A DNA stretch of 64,000 nucleotides from Macrocybe gigantea (taxonomy: Eukaryota > Basidiomycota > Agaricomycetes > Agaricales > Callistosporiaceae), in assembly GCA_011319805.1 (NCBI GenBank), contig SJRY01000245.1, positions 1-64,000 on the forward strand, in the 5' to 3' direction. How positions within the stretch are numbered: position 1 is the stretch's first letter; every line of letters starts with the position of its first letter. A program made the translations under genes and the position numbers. The notes beneath the pieces were generated by a model. It was given only the letters and a program-made list of their open reading frames with translations. It was not told the DNA's origin and searched no databases. Positions 1 through 11,780 of this stretch are shown piece by piece.

Positions 1-573
1 ATCCTTACCTCTAGCTCGAGAGGAGAGCCTCACATTTCGACAAGCCGTATGGCTCGTCTGGCTCACACGGGTGCACTTCATCGACGGGAAATATTTGTAA
101 CGCTGCTCCTGACTGAAAAACTAATGTGATGACGTTGACTGACGATGCTTGCGCAATTCTGGTGAGCCCAGCTGGCGTCGACGAAAACTCGTCACTGATT
201 GCTGACTGAGGCACATCCGTCAAACTCACTTCTGCACAGGCGCGAAGGACGTTCCAGGATATTGTGACATTGCTTCAAAGCGCAGTTCGTTACCGACTCC
301 CAAAGACACGAACCGAATGATCAGGTTGTGGTGTGCACTTGGTAGTCTCCAGGCCCGGGGATGCCGGCGAGGTGCACCACGCCCTCGCATCCCTCAAGAA
401 ACCTTCATCACCGCTATAGTCCTTGAGATCGGCCTTGATGTATATAAACTCTGCATCATTTGCATCTGTGTCTGGCTCGATGCAAGTCAATACCAACTAC
501 TGTGTGCGCGCCGCAACCAGGATGACCACCCGCTTCCGACGCGCCCATTGCAACCTGTGATGGCGATTCTCAT
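1..573 (-). CDS. NAD(P)-dependent epimerase/dehydratase, C-terminal part off the window edge
   Basis: The protein starts at 573 with MRIAITGCNGRVG, the glycine-rich Rossmann loop that binds NAD(P). It continues through a GVVHLAGIPGPGDYQVH-like segment and the IAQASSVNV strand to the DEPYGLSK stretch near position 40, which holds the catalytic Tyr and Lys of extended short-chain dehydrogenases. One intron is visible at 229..172. The gene runs off the left end, so the substrate-binding half is missing and the substrate (nucleotide sugar or other) cannot be named. Conserved segments lie in different frames: breaks are needed near 535, 508, 392 and 166, two of them at G runs. That fits base-calling errors or a decaying copy. 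The family call is firm; the specificity is unknown. Confidence 0.75.
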
Positions 574-799
574 CGGCAAAAGAAGACTCGGCCCAAGAAG
601 AGGAAAGATGCAAGCTTTTTAACAAAACTTGCTAATGGATGCCCGTGACCTCATAATTTTCCGAGTTCTGTCCGGTTGGGTCAGCAATGTGTGCAGATTG
701 GCTTCAATAGACCAAATTCGCAAGCTAGAGTCTACACACACAGCAGGGGAATATAGGGATGATATCTATCATATGTGGTATGCCAAGTGTAGTATACAA

Positions 800-2200
800 T
801 TATGCAGAGATTATGCCAGTGGTCCAAAGATGTAGTAGTGGTCTGAGAAGCGGAGGGAAGAACACACTTCCAATCAAACCCTTTCTCGCCCATGCATCTA
901 TCAGCATATTTCCCACCCGACGATCCAAATCATGGTCCAGACACGACCTAGCGGACCTCCCACTCGCCGATAGTCAGGATGTACCAAATGCGCTCTACGA
1001 TGACACCGATTCCCATCATGATAAAAAAAGCCACCGACGTACATGAAGTCAGCGCCATTGCCCATGCCCCACAGTCCGAAGTCGTGAAGTACGCCAGAGA
1101 CGAGAGAAACGCGCCCAAAACATTGCCCACCCGTCCGAAAAGCAGCGATAAAGGTATCGATCCCAAAGAGATGAAGTTGTCTCGGAATATCTGATGCCAC
1201 CGAACAGCCCAGAATTCGGCAAGCGACGTGGCAAGCCAGGCGAGTTGAACGCGGGCGGCCACAGGGAACTGTGCTGGCGGAAGAGAACCACGCCGAATAG
1301 GGTGCACAGGTGGTACCCAACCTGGATTGCGCAGTAGACCGTGAAGCCTGACAGCAGAGTGATCGTGCTTGAACGCAGGTAGCGCTGTACGGCAGGAGAC
1401 GTCGCGTTGAAGATGGTGCCACCTTTTGCGGAGCCGATAGTTATCGGAGAAAACGATTGAACAGCGTAGTGCAAGGTATCAAAGGCGATGATGTGGCAGA
1501 ATAGGGAAGATGTCGTTGCGAAGACGAACGCCACGGCCGAGTCTGTGGGCCTTGTTTCGTGAGGTATCCGAAGTCCACGAGACCAACTCCAGCCACAGCC
1601 GCGAAGATTGGCGCACAGATCGAATGCATTGACCGCTAATTCGAGCAGCCCTTTAGGTTCGCTGTAATCTTTCTCGTCAAAAGCGTAGCAAGCTGGCCGT
1701 ACGACCTTGATTCGCTTGAAAGGTTGCTTGCAGAAAGCCCATGCTATTGCTCGCATGCTGAGTGTCGTTAATGCCAGCTGAAGAGAGAGACGATTTAGGC
1801 AGCTCAGAAGATGAACAGAGAAGCGCATACCAGCAGCCCTTGGTTCAAATATATCAGCCTCTCGTCGTTGTATTTTATCACCAAGTCGAGCCTCGTCGCC
1901 GCGCGAAACGTTGACAGCAAGGTGATGGGAAGAATTACCAAACGAATTGACTGGGTATCCGGGATGAGCGTTAGAAATGCAGTCGTATAGTACAAAAGAA
2001 GGGGTGGTAGAAGGTCATGAAAGAAAGACGTGGTCGTCAGGGATGTCGTGTGTGAGGGGCGGAACTAGGTCAGCAAGCCTCCAAACATATGGGACATCAG
2101 CAATTCTTCTCTGCTCGTTATAAATTTTAGATAGACTCACCATATCATTTCTGGCGTTCGGGGACGTGGTTGTAATATAAGCGCGATGAAGTCGTACCAT
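800..2200 (-). CDS. Wax-synthase-like membrane acyltransferase (MBOAT_2 type)
   Basis: A multi-pass membrane protein starting at 2200 with introns at 2140..2065 and 1830..1778. The third exon carries the NLRGCGW segment and then the family signature EFWAVRWHQIFRDNF (near 1200), whose FW...RWHQ block is the hallmark of fungal wax-synthase or long-chain-alcohol O-acyltransferase relatives. The tail NMLIDAWARKG is also typical. Such proteins acylate hydroxyl groups of lipids or secondary metabolites in the ER membrane. The frame must shift near 1241 (C run), 965 and 911 (G run) to keep the conserved sequence, so the gene is either mis-called or degenerate. It sits just upstream of three methyltransferases on the other strand. 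The substrate is unknown. Confidence 0.7.
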
Positions 2201-2370
2201 TTCGGATTAGGCGCTCGCCCGCGGGTACGTGTCGTCCTCCGCTTAACACGGGCCAGGATAACCTACTCGTTCTCCCAACAGACACGAGCAATGGTCACAG
2301 GGCATCGTGGAAAATGACTCAGAGCATCCATAAATATAGGAGCGGTCCCACCGTGAGCACAGAAAGGAGC

Positions 2371-3457
2371 CATGTCCATACTCGCGAACCCAGAAACATC
2401 GCCGCCCCTGGACGAGTCACTCTATTCATTAGATGGCGACGAATTAGAGTTTTTCAGATATCTGACAGGTATTCAAGATGAAAACGCACTCAAAGCGCAT
2501 GTCATTGCGGTGCAGACGAAGGCTTATGCAGTGAGTCTCCACGGTTCGTGACGGTCATTCTCATTTCCGCATTTACTCAGATATATGGCTACCCATGCAT
2601 TCGTTCGTTCTCGTTCTTGAAGTCAGTCTGATTGCGCAGGCAACCAATTGATGTACCTCCTTTTTAGATTGAAGATTGCGCGTCTTCCAGGCTATAAGCG
2701 TGCATTGAATATGCCGCATCACGACTCTAATGCAATTTTCCTGGATCTGGGATGTTGCTGTATGCATAACGGCCGTGTCAGAATTTTACCTATTCAGATA
2801 CCCTTTCGCAGTCGGGAATGACATCAGAAAGGCCGTTCAGGATGGCTGGCCAGTGAACCGCGTCATTGCTTCAGATTTGCGACAAGGTCAGCCCTGATCG
2901 CCTTTTCATGGAGGTTGATCACCTCACATCATCTACCTCAAGGTTTCTGGGACTTTGGGCACGAATTGTTCAAGTCCACTCCTCAGTCGTTTCCAGCTGC
3001 TTTCGTCCCCGGCGACATATTCGACTCAGCTATCCTTTCAGAGAGAGCTCCTTTCTACGAACTTCCGACATCTCCATTGCCCGACTTGCAGCCCTTAACT
3101 TCCTTAACTCCACTTCAAGGGCACATACGCGTCATCTTTACTGCGTCGTTCTTCCACCTGTTTAACGAAGGTCGGCAGAAACAGCTTGCAGAGCGAATTG
3201 CTTCTCTGCTATCTCCTGTGTCAGGATCCATGATCTTTGGATCACATGTGGGAGCGGCTGTCAAAGGTCGTGGGCCCAGCATCGCGAAGCAGGATGTATT
3301 CTGCCACTCGCCAGGGAGCTGGTGTGAGCTCTGGGATGGTCAAATCTTCACGAGGGGCACAGTCAAGGTTGACGCTTATCTCAAGGCGATCAGCCGGCCT
3401 GATCTTGGGCCCCACGAACAGCATCATCTGCTGATATGGTCTGTTACCAGGCTCTAA
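2371..3457 (+). CDS. SAM-dependent methyltransferase-like protein, tandem copy 1 (intact)
   Basis: Exons 2371..2530, 2581..2621, 2668..2759, 2812..2886 and 2943..3457 join without a frame break. The N-terminal part reads SLYSLDGDELEFF. Motif I of a class I methyltransferase appears as FLDLGCCFGND, followed by DGWPVNRVIASDL (motif II region), then FWDFGHELFKSTP, the LTSLTPLQG strand, FHLF and a CHSPGSW...LWDGQ block near the end (WSVTRL). This architecture is common in agaricomycete accessory loci, where such enzymes are thought to methylate small molecules. The substrate is not predictable. This is the cleanest of three adjacent paralogues with the same intron positions, so it is the reference for judging damage in the next copy. 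Confidence 0.75.
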
Positions 3458-3613
3458 ATTTGAACTCGATGCGGGATAGCGTGAGGACATCACGTATCCC
3501 CGATTGTTTTGACAGCCTGGAATAAGCCTGTCTGTCTACGTCAGGAATACAAGTGCAATTCCATTCACTGCGACCATTGAATGAATCCCCCATTTTCTGT
3601 GTTGCGTCTCGTT

Positions 3614-4687
3614 ATGTCCGCTGCTGCATTTCCCCTTGACAACAGTCTATATTTCCTTGCGGGGATGAACTCGATTTCTTTAAAGCGCAGACAGGACTGC
3701 ATGACGAGAGCAAGCTGAAGCATCACATACTCACTGTTCAGGAGAAAGCCTACAAAGTATATATCAAAACCTGCTCCTCATGATTTCCGTCTTCAGTTGC
3801 AGGAACTTATCTTCCTTTGAGCTTTACAGTTATCCGTGCATCCGGCGGTTCAGCTTTCTTCAGTACGCACCTAGTTGACTCGAGTGGCGACTACCTTCCA
3901 ACTCTAAGAAGATTGTCGATCTATCACCTTCCAGCCTACCAGCAAGCACTGCAGCTCCTGCGGGAGCATTCAGATGCTGTCTTCCTCGATATTGGTTGTT
4001 GTTGTAAATCCAAAATCAGTTCGTCTCTTGTGTCAATTCTCACCAAAATCTACACATGAAGTTGGTTATGATCTGCGCAAGCTTGTCGCCGACGGGTGGC
4101 CAGTTGAACGTACGGTGGCTTCTGATCTCAAGCCGGGTACGTGGTGTCCACTGTATACGGTCTCTAGGAGTAATTGTGCTTGTGTAGAATTCTGGGAACT
4201 AGGTCACGAACTGTTCAGATCCACGCCCGAGTCATTCCCGGCATGCTTTGTTCCTGGAAACGCATTCGATCCCGAACTGATCGAGCCGCGAGAACCTTTC
4301 TACGATGAACCGCAGAGCCCGTCGCCTTCACTTAGTGGATTGACGAGCCTCACACCTCTGCAAGGTCGCCTTTCCGTTATTCACGCATCATTGTTCTTCC
4401 ACCTCTTCGATGACAAGAGCAACTTGAATTGGCAAGACTTTTGGCGACTCTATTATCGCCTGCTGCTGGTCCATGATGTTTGGAATGCATGTAGGGTGGA
4501 CTGAGAAAAAACTGAGGTCCGATGTCTTCACCGCCGCTGGCAACTCTATGTTCTGCCATTCCCCAGAAAGTTGGGATGAGTTTGGAACGAGGTCTTTCTC
4601 AGGGGTTCTGTCCGAGTTCAGTGCACTCTACAAAATGTGGACGCGCCGGACCTGCTCATGTTGCAGTGGTCAGTTACTAGGCTGTAA
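3614..4687 (+). pseudogene. SAM-dependent methyltransferase-like protein, tandem copy 2 (several frame breaks)
   Basis: Same five-exon plan as its neighbours: SLYFL start, intron 3757..3821, SYPCIRRFSFLQ, intron 3863..3911, FLDIGCCF, DGWPVERTVASDL, FWELGHELFRSTP and the LTSLTPLQG block. The frame breaks at about 3661 (G run), 4416, 4471 and 4581-4595. After these the conserved FGMHVG, CHSPESW and the terminal WSVTRL can still be read in the alternate frames. Four lesions in about 800 coding bases, against none in copy 1, makes this the most damaged gene of the array. It may be a true pseudogene, or an unlucky patch of a noisy assembly. The ancestral role would match copies 1 and 3. Confidence 0.6.
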
Positions 4688-4926
4688 CCATCCGATACTA
4701 CGGCATGTTTCATCACCCGTGATGGAAGAGATCAGAACTTTTATATGCATGCTGCGCTGTCGTTAGCGTTTGAGGTTGAACACAGGGATGTTATCAGCTT
4801 CTCTCGGACCCGATGGAGCCTCGGAGTTGTGCATGCCGCGTCTTCTGACTAGGTCTCCTAACCCCAAAACTTAGATCCTTCTCCAACAGTGTGTCGCTTG
4901 TCGCCCACGCCTGAAATTCAAAGCTT

Positions 4927-6039
4927 ATGACTACCGCAAGTAATAACTGGCCTCCTTTGAACGAGAATTGGTACTCCCTTGAAGGGGACGAACTCCAATT
5001 CTACCGGGAACAGACCCAGATACAAGATGAAGGCGAATTAAAGAAGCACATCCTCATGGCACAAGAGAAAGCATACAAAGTATGGGGCATCTCACACGAC
5101 GGCTGCTCAATATTAATGCCATTAACCAGGTTTACGGCTATCCATGCATACGTCGGTTTGCTTTCCTTCGGTATGTCGCACATTTCTTGATTCAGCATAT
5201 TGCAGAATCCATCGTATCCATTTCAGACTGAAGATCTCGCATCTCCCTGCCTATGAGCGAGCCCTCCAGCTCGCGAAAGAACGCTCTGACTCAATCTTTC
5301 TTGATATAGGATGTTGTTGTGAGTAATTAACGTTGCTAGTGCAAAAAACTAGTTTTCTCAAGCCACTCTGTAGTCGGAAACGATTTACGCAAAATCGTCG
5401 CCGATGGATGGCCCGTCGAACGTGTGGTAGCTTCCGATCTTCAACCAGGTCCGTAATATTTATCCGCGTGCATAGGTTGAAACATCAAAACCAATTGACT
5501 TTTTATATAGAGTTCTGGGCACTGGGTCATGAGCTATTCAGGACGACACCCGAGACGTTCCCTGCAGTCTTCATCCCAGGCGACGCATTTGATGGAAGAT
5601 CATTGCCCCTCGGGAACCTTTCTATGAGATGACTGGAGCACGAACTCCGTCTCTCGAAGAATTAACGAGCCTCACACCTCTGCAAGGTCACATTTCGGTC
5701 ATCCATGCATCTTCATTCTTCCACCTCTTTGACGAGCAGAAGCAACTGGAATTAGCTAAACTCGTCGCAACTCTACTGTCTCCCGCACCAGGCTCCATGA
5801 TATTCGGCATGCATGGAGGACGGCCAGAGAAAGGGTGGAGAACCGAGGTCTTGAACAGTGCCAGCAGACATATGTTCTGTCATTCGCCCGACAGCTGGAA
5901 AGACTTGTGGGACGGACAGGTCTTCCGCAAGGGATCTGTTCAAGTTGATTGCGGTTTGTTGAAGGTCGAACGCCCGGATTTCAGCGCCGCAAAGGGCGCG
6001 GAATTCTTCATTCTTTATTGGTCTGTCACGAGGCAATGA
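4927..6039 (+). CDS. SAM-dependent methyltransferase-like protein, tandem copy 3
   Basis: Exons 4927..5079, 5130..5170, 5227..5318, 5374..5448 and 5511..6039. It begins MTTASNNWPPL and then follows the paralogue pattern: YGYPCIRRFAFLR, FLDIGCC with F completed across the intron, FGNDL, DGWPVERVVASDL, FWALGHELFRTTP, LTSLTPLQGH, FHLF, FGMHGG, CHSPDSW and WSVTR at the C-terminus. One frame break is needed near 5598, between GDAFDG and REPFYEM. Apart from that it is complete and about as long as copy 1. Shared intron positions show the three genes arose by tandem duplication. The methyl acceptor is unknown; a class I Rossmann methyltransferase fold is inferred from the motif I glycines. Confidence 0.72.
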
Positions 6040-6398
6040 CTGATATAGACATTAATTGAAGACCGAAGTTCACGCGTCTCTAGACCCGTTGGCTTGAGCT
6101 TGAATCGGTTCTTCATTCATTTTGTTATATCCCAAGGCCTCAAAGCAGAGGCACGAATCATTGTTGAAATTCGTGTCTATGAACGGCTGCGAAAACTAAT
6201 ACTGTGGCACATAAATCGAAGATTTAATGTGGTGACGTGCATTTGGGAGGAAAAGAAACCCGTGACAAATCTGTGACAAATTCAACCCACTGTACTCTGG
6301 CGATGCGTTTCGTTCCGCATGCCTCTTGTCAAAGTCAAGAGGAGACCTTCAATTCGAGCTTGACGGTCCTAGATCGGTTGACAGTCAAAGTCAGGAAG
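6040..6398. other. Intergenic, convergent 3' ends
   Basis: About 360 bases between the end of methyltransferase copy 3 and the end of the channel gene on the other strand. No coding segment, repeat or RNA gene is recognised. Confidence 0.5.
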
Positions 6399-9300
6399 CT
6401 ATGGACTTAGATGAGACGAGCTGAATCGATCCACCTGTAGTTCCTTCATCTCATCTTTGAGACGCTGAATGGGAAGATCACGTATCTCTTCCACAAGATC
6501 TTCCAGGCGCTTTACGCTCGCTTCAGCAGCAAGTGATGGGTGGCTCTCCGACATGGAGAAACGTTGTCCAAACAACATGGCCAAGGGACTTCGGCCTGCA
6601 CCAGACGGTGAACCTGCGTCGGAACAACGGCTCTAGAGGTGACAAAGTCTTCCCAGATTTGAGATTTGGTGACCCCTTGCTCGATGGTGCATTATGAGTG
6701 CTCCTATTTGCGCTGACGGGGCGTTTGCGCCGTCTCGACGGTGTCGCTGCTAATGTCTGTGCGCTGCGCATTTCCTCTCTTGAATGGATAGACCGCAATG
6801 CTGGTATGTCTTCGTCGGATTCTCCGAATAGGTCAAACTCACTCGCAAGGTCGATGTCAAAGATGGCTTCGTAGAGTTCGTTTGTCGTCGAGCCCACCAA
6901 GGCTTCTACAAGTGGCATGTTCTGGATGTGACGAGGCAGACTGTTGAATAAGGACTGAGCGACCCCTTTGCCTGTTTCTCTGAGCCTCGATCCGGCAGTC
7001 AGGTGGCGTTCGTAGATAGCAATTGTAATGAGGGTGGGTAGGCTGGTCAGTTTAAGAAGGAAAACATTGGCGGAATGCAGGGCCCTGGGTGTCAAAATCC
7101 ACGAAGCAGGCTTAAGGATGATAAATGCCAGTATATTGAATGGTGGCTGATAAGAGAATAAGGCGTCCGACTTTACTCTGCAGTCTTATCAGCTATTTAA
7201 GTGGAATTCGTGAGGTCGCATTCTTACCCTTCCATTGTTGATATGGCAAATTGGAACAGGTACTGAAGGTAGATTGGTCGATTGAGCATCATAATATCTA
7301 ATCACTGGCTGTGAGCTCACCTCTTGGGTAGCGTTCTGAAGCCGTGGCAATGGATGTCAGCAATGCCGCACATGATAAGATCCGTAGTGAGACTTACCGC
7401 ATCAATTCTTGCGACAGTGTTGGACAAGAGGGATATCAAGACTAGACAAAGATATGAGCAGTTCCTACATAATGCTGGCTAAATATTGACATACTGGTCA
7501 ACAGCAGAGTGTTCGACAAAGCGGCGAATACGGTCATCAATATAGGTCCGAACAGTGGATGAAAACTTGAGGCTTGTTCAAAACTGAGGTATGTGTTACC
7601 AAACCAGATCTGGACCATCAGCCAAGCGATCGATCTGAGGGTCCAAGGATGAGCAGGCGCGTCGCTCCCTAATCATTAGGTGAGCAAGTAGGGCACGACG
7701 ATGGGGGATTGTGTTACATACCAAGGGTCCATAATGTAAATAATAGGCCAGAAAAGCAAATGGCTGCAATGCCGATGAAGAAGACGAACTGCGACACCAT
7801 TGCGCGAAGCGATCTATCCACGGTAAGAAGGGTCTAAGAAATAGCGACTGATCTGCTTACAGAATGACGACATTGTTGGAAACTGCAAAAAACGCCAATC
7901 TATTGATGATTGAATGCAAAGGACCATGTGAATAAGAAAAGATTTACCTGGGGACCAGGATACAAGCTCCGCAGGCCAAAATATCGTATGCAGTAGATGA
8001 AAGGTGGGCTGAGAGACGTTAATGGGATACATATGATTAGAAGAAAAGACTACCATCTCGATAATATATGCCCTGGATCCTGAAGATCAAATACGCGAAA
8101 AATATGATGATGAAGCCGAAGTCGAAAGCATTCCACAGCTGTAACCAAGTATTAGGGCCCCAGGAATTGTGACGGATTAACGAAGTTCACATTGGCCATG
8201 TATACTAGTCGCTAGTCAGCTAGGAAGTTTAGCGACGAAGCGTACTGCTTACTGATCCACCCGCGTTCCATGGCAGCCGTGTATTCTTCCAACGTGAACG
8301 CCGCAGCAAATAGGATGAATATTTTCTCCCAAATATCCATGGCCGTCTCCGCCGCATCGTGAGCTAACTCACGATGAAGCGATAAGCGAATAGTGTCTTC
8401 ATCCTCTTACAAGACTTACACGATAGACATAGGACGAATGTCAATAGCAGAAGAGTGAAGTTGATGAATTCCAGTATGGCACCGTATCTTGGCACACGTA
8501 AACTGTATGCTGTCAGTCACTTCATCGGACGACAGAAAGATGTATAGTAACCGATAGTGATCTATGAAAGTGCGTTGCGAGGATCGTAAATCTCAATTTC
8601 CTTGTGTTTATAATTATCTGCTAAGATGGATCGATTGGCGCCATTGCAAAGACGACCCGTCCGGAATAGATATCGTTGACAACCCCTTGTGAAACGGGTG
8701 ACGCGATGAAGGCCTTGGCTTGCGTAGATATAGCCATCTGTAGAGTATCAGTAACCCAGTTTTGGCGGCATTATCAACGGCTCTCACCTCAAGAGCGCTC
8801 TGAGGCGACTCCATGTCGCTCTCGTTCCGGCCCATTGCAAATTTGACCTCATCGATGACATCTTGACTAGCACCAGCGAGTGGATTCCATCTGGTGGCCA
8901 AAACTGCGACAAGCTGAAAGTGATTGGATGCAAAGCGGCGAAGCAGTTTCATCGCCAAGATCTCGCATAGCATGGCACGCGCTTGCATGACACCAGCGTT
9001 GGCCAGATCGGAATCTGACTGTGCGAGGAAGTATGACCGTACCAAAAGGCATGCGTACACGACCGCCATGTTCTTGAGCCTTGCATACCTGTTTACAATA
9101 GGACGAACAAGGGAAAAATTGATGTCAGAAGCATTGAGCTGTCTGAAGGAATACCAATTCAGTACGGCAGGAGGTCAGCATCCAATGGCACGCACTCCCA
9201 ACTTAAAGCGCTATCTGTAAGGAAGGAAGATGAGATCTCGGAGAAAGTGCTTGGCTGTCGCCACACACCTATTGTTTTCTTGGAAAGGAATTTCCAATGT

Positions 9301-9442
9301 TGAACCAAATTGGTCCAGCGCAAGATGACATATCGAGACTCACAGCGACATCTTTCCTCAGCGATGGGATGAGTGGAAAGACTCTGACTGCTGCGAGGTC
9401 TGCCTGTGTGGGCGCGAGGAGGCCTTGGTCTTCAGAATCCAT
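6399..9442 (-). CDS. yvc1: TRP-family vacuolar-type Ca2+ channel (YVC1-like)
   Basis: The first exon 9442..9344 starts MDSEDQGLLAPTQ and ends at a GTGAGT donor. Further exons include NAGVMQARAMLCEILA, a long soluble N-terminal region, several hydrophobic exons between about 8460 and 7150 (the transmembrane core), and a conserved C-terminal tail with TAGSRLRETGKG, SLFNSLPRHIQNMPL and an acidic FGESDEDIP stretch. This order matches the fungal TRPY/Yvc1 family, which releases Ca2+ from the vacuole on hyperosmotic or mechanical stimulus. Frame breaks occur near 8640, 8571 and 6601; at the first two a missing C restores the conserved reading. Many short introns separate the transmembrane exons, and I did not fix all of their borders. 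The identification rests mainly on the N- and C-terminal blocks. Confidence 0.75.
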
Positions 9443-9811
9443 GTTCGCGGTTCACATAGAGAGCAAGAGGTGACAGGCCTGGACCCTTACTGTGGGAGCG
9501 AAGAAGGGTAGAGCAAGGCAACCAGACGAGAGAACGGTGATATAACTGGTGAGAGGCTGATGATCTCTTTTTTGTCTTTCCCTCCTCCACCGCTAGCTCG
9601 TGGCGGCTGCGAAGAGCAACACGCGATGCTGTTATTGTTCTGCGATGTCAGGGGCAGCGAGAAAGAGATCAATGGAGGAAGACGGCTGTCGGTGTTTGCC
9701 ATCAAAATGGCACAAAGTCTGAGCAGTGCCCAAAACTGCTCTCCTTGTATTCCCCGGTCTTAACTCCCACTCTCGGTCCACCCTCTCACACCCTGCCCTT
9801 GTGCAGGCAAA
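9443..9811. promoter_or_regulatory. Divergent promoter region between the channel and kinase genes
   Basis: About 370 bases separate two start codons facing away from each other. The last 100 bases before the kinase start are pyrimidine-rich (repeated CTC and CCC runs), a common feature of fungal 5' leaders. No specific operator can be named. Confidence 0.35.
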
Positions 9812-11426
9812 ATGGGTGGTGTCTGCTGCTGTCTCTCAGAGCCCATCGATTTCGACGGCGAAGTATCACTCTATCACTTCGACCTCCACCGTGCAGTCGG
9901 CAAGGGCGCCTTTGGCAAGGTTCGGGTCGTCGAGCACAAGCTCTCAAAAAAGCTGTACGCCCTCAAGTACATTGACAAGGCCCGGTGCATCAAACAGAAG
10001 GCTGTAGCCAACGTGATCCAAGAGCGAAGACTGCTTGAAGAGGTTTGCGCCTATCCAACCCCACGTCGTGATGCAGAAACACGTTGAATTCATGGCTTGC
10101 TGTGTTAGATCGATCACCCTTTTGTTGTCAATCTGCGATATGCGTTTCAAGATGACGAGAACTGTTTCTTTGTGCTCGACCTCATGCTCGGAGGCGACCT
10201 ACGTTGTAAGCCGCTCACATTTCAAGCCGCTCATGGTCCGCTGACATGTATCATGTTAGTCCATCTAGAGAGAAAGGGATTCATAGAGGAGAAAGTAGTA
10301 CAGTTCTGGATCGCAGAATTAGCTTCTGCACTGGCGTACCTCCATCGCCAACGTATCGTTCATCGGTCGGAGTCTAATTTCCAGGCGATCGTTATGTATT
10401 CTGACACCTTTCTAGTGATATCAAGCCAGACAACATTCTTCTTGACGCCGACGGTCACGCTCATATCACGGACTTCAACGTTGCTATCCATTATTCTGAA
10501 CGGCGCTTGCACACCAGTGTCGCAGGCAGCATGGCCTACATGGCCCCCAGGTCGTCGGCAGAAAAGGTTACTCATGGGCTATCGATTGGTGGAGCCTGGG
10601 CATAACAGCCTACGAGCTCTTGTTCCACAAGCGTCCCTTCGAAGGGCGAAGTACGGAGAAAATGACACAGGCGATCATGAAAGATCCTTTGCGCTTTCCT
10701 GAGGATGCGCCAAGCAGGTGTAGCGAAACTGGCATCATGGCACTAAAAGGGGTACGTGAATGGCATGAATGATAGGTGCCTTGTTCTCAACATCGCTGAC
10801 AGTTTATCACTCGCGACCCCGACTCCCGGCTCGGTTGCAGGCCCAATGGCCAGGGAATCAAGGACGTTAAATCACATCCTTGGTTCGCACACATCGACTG
10901 GGACAAACTGGAAGCGAAAGAATGCAAACCTCCCTTTGTTCCAAATGTGGGTAGCAGTTCTATTCTCCAATGTCTCCATTCTTACGCGACATTCATAAAA
11001 TAAGATGAAACAAGCAAACTTTGATGTATCTCACGAGCTCGATGAATTTTTGATGGTTGAGAAGCCTTTGACGCATTCCAAACGGAAGGCGAACCCCGAC
11101 CTGGAGAAAATGAAACCAGAGTTACGACAGCTCGAAGAGCAGTACGTTCTCGCGGTCATCTTATTCCCGGATCAGTTTCTGACCCTTTTACCAGGTTTAC
11201 CGTGTACGACTTCACAAGGTCTCAACGGATGTCGTATTACCCACATAACCAACCCGTGGTGCTGGACGGCGACAACAGCGATCGCACGCTACCCAACTCT
11301 GCAACGGCCACTCTCCAACCCACTGCGACTATCGCTGAGAGGTCGCAAACAGGTTCTCCGATAACAGAGAGCGAGTGCGATCGTACGCCTCCCCTGCCAT
11401 CGTCACGCGGTCCTATTACTCCATGA
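9812..11426 (+). CDS. YANK/STK32-type AGC serine/threonine kinase
   Basis: Exons start at 9812, 10109, 10260, 10416, 10803 and 11005, with a final exon ending at 11426. The protein begins MGGVCCC, a good N-myristoylation plus palmitoylation signal, so it is probably membrane-attached. The kinase core shows GKGAFGKV, ALKYIDK (catalytic Lys), HRDIKPDN (completed across an intron) and DFN in place of DFG, as in human STK32 and fungal YANK kinases. APEVVGRKGYSWAIDWWSLG follows, then a short C-terminal tail without the usual AGC hydrophobic motif. One base is missing near 10548 (GCCCCCAGG), where APE is expected. The pathway is unknown; in fungi YANK kinases are poorly studied. Confidence 0.85.
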
Positions 11427-11780
11427 TCATCAGTTTCGTGGCGCAATATTGATATCCGCCTGCAAGGCAGGCGGGTAGTGCAAACTTCCCCTTTGCTATC
11501 GTTATATTCCTTCTAATTACTCACAGGCATACCCCTAAGTTTAGATTAATTTACGATGAAAACTCGGGTTACAGATCTTTTGCACTTCGACCATTATGCA
11601 TTTCATTTTCATCACCATCATAGCTATCATCCGAACATTATTTTCCACTTGTCGCAGAGCGCAGTTGTACTTGTACCAAAACTTTGTACCGCATATCTAG
11701 TGTATGTACTTGAACTAATTTCATTTATGCGAGCATTTGCTCTTCCTTACCTAAACCTCGTCCTCGACATTTGCCATCCA
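11427..11780. other. Intergenic spacer
   Basis: About 350 bases, AT-rich in its middle, between the kinase stop and the macrodomain start on the same strand. An open frame continues upstream of 11781, but its composition (many His and Phe) looks non-coding. Confidence 0.4.

Noticed and set aside
1..573. Calling the epimerase a pseudogene
   Set aside because: The frame breaks resemble those in essential genes of the same window, so assembly error is at least as likely.
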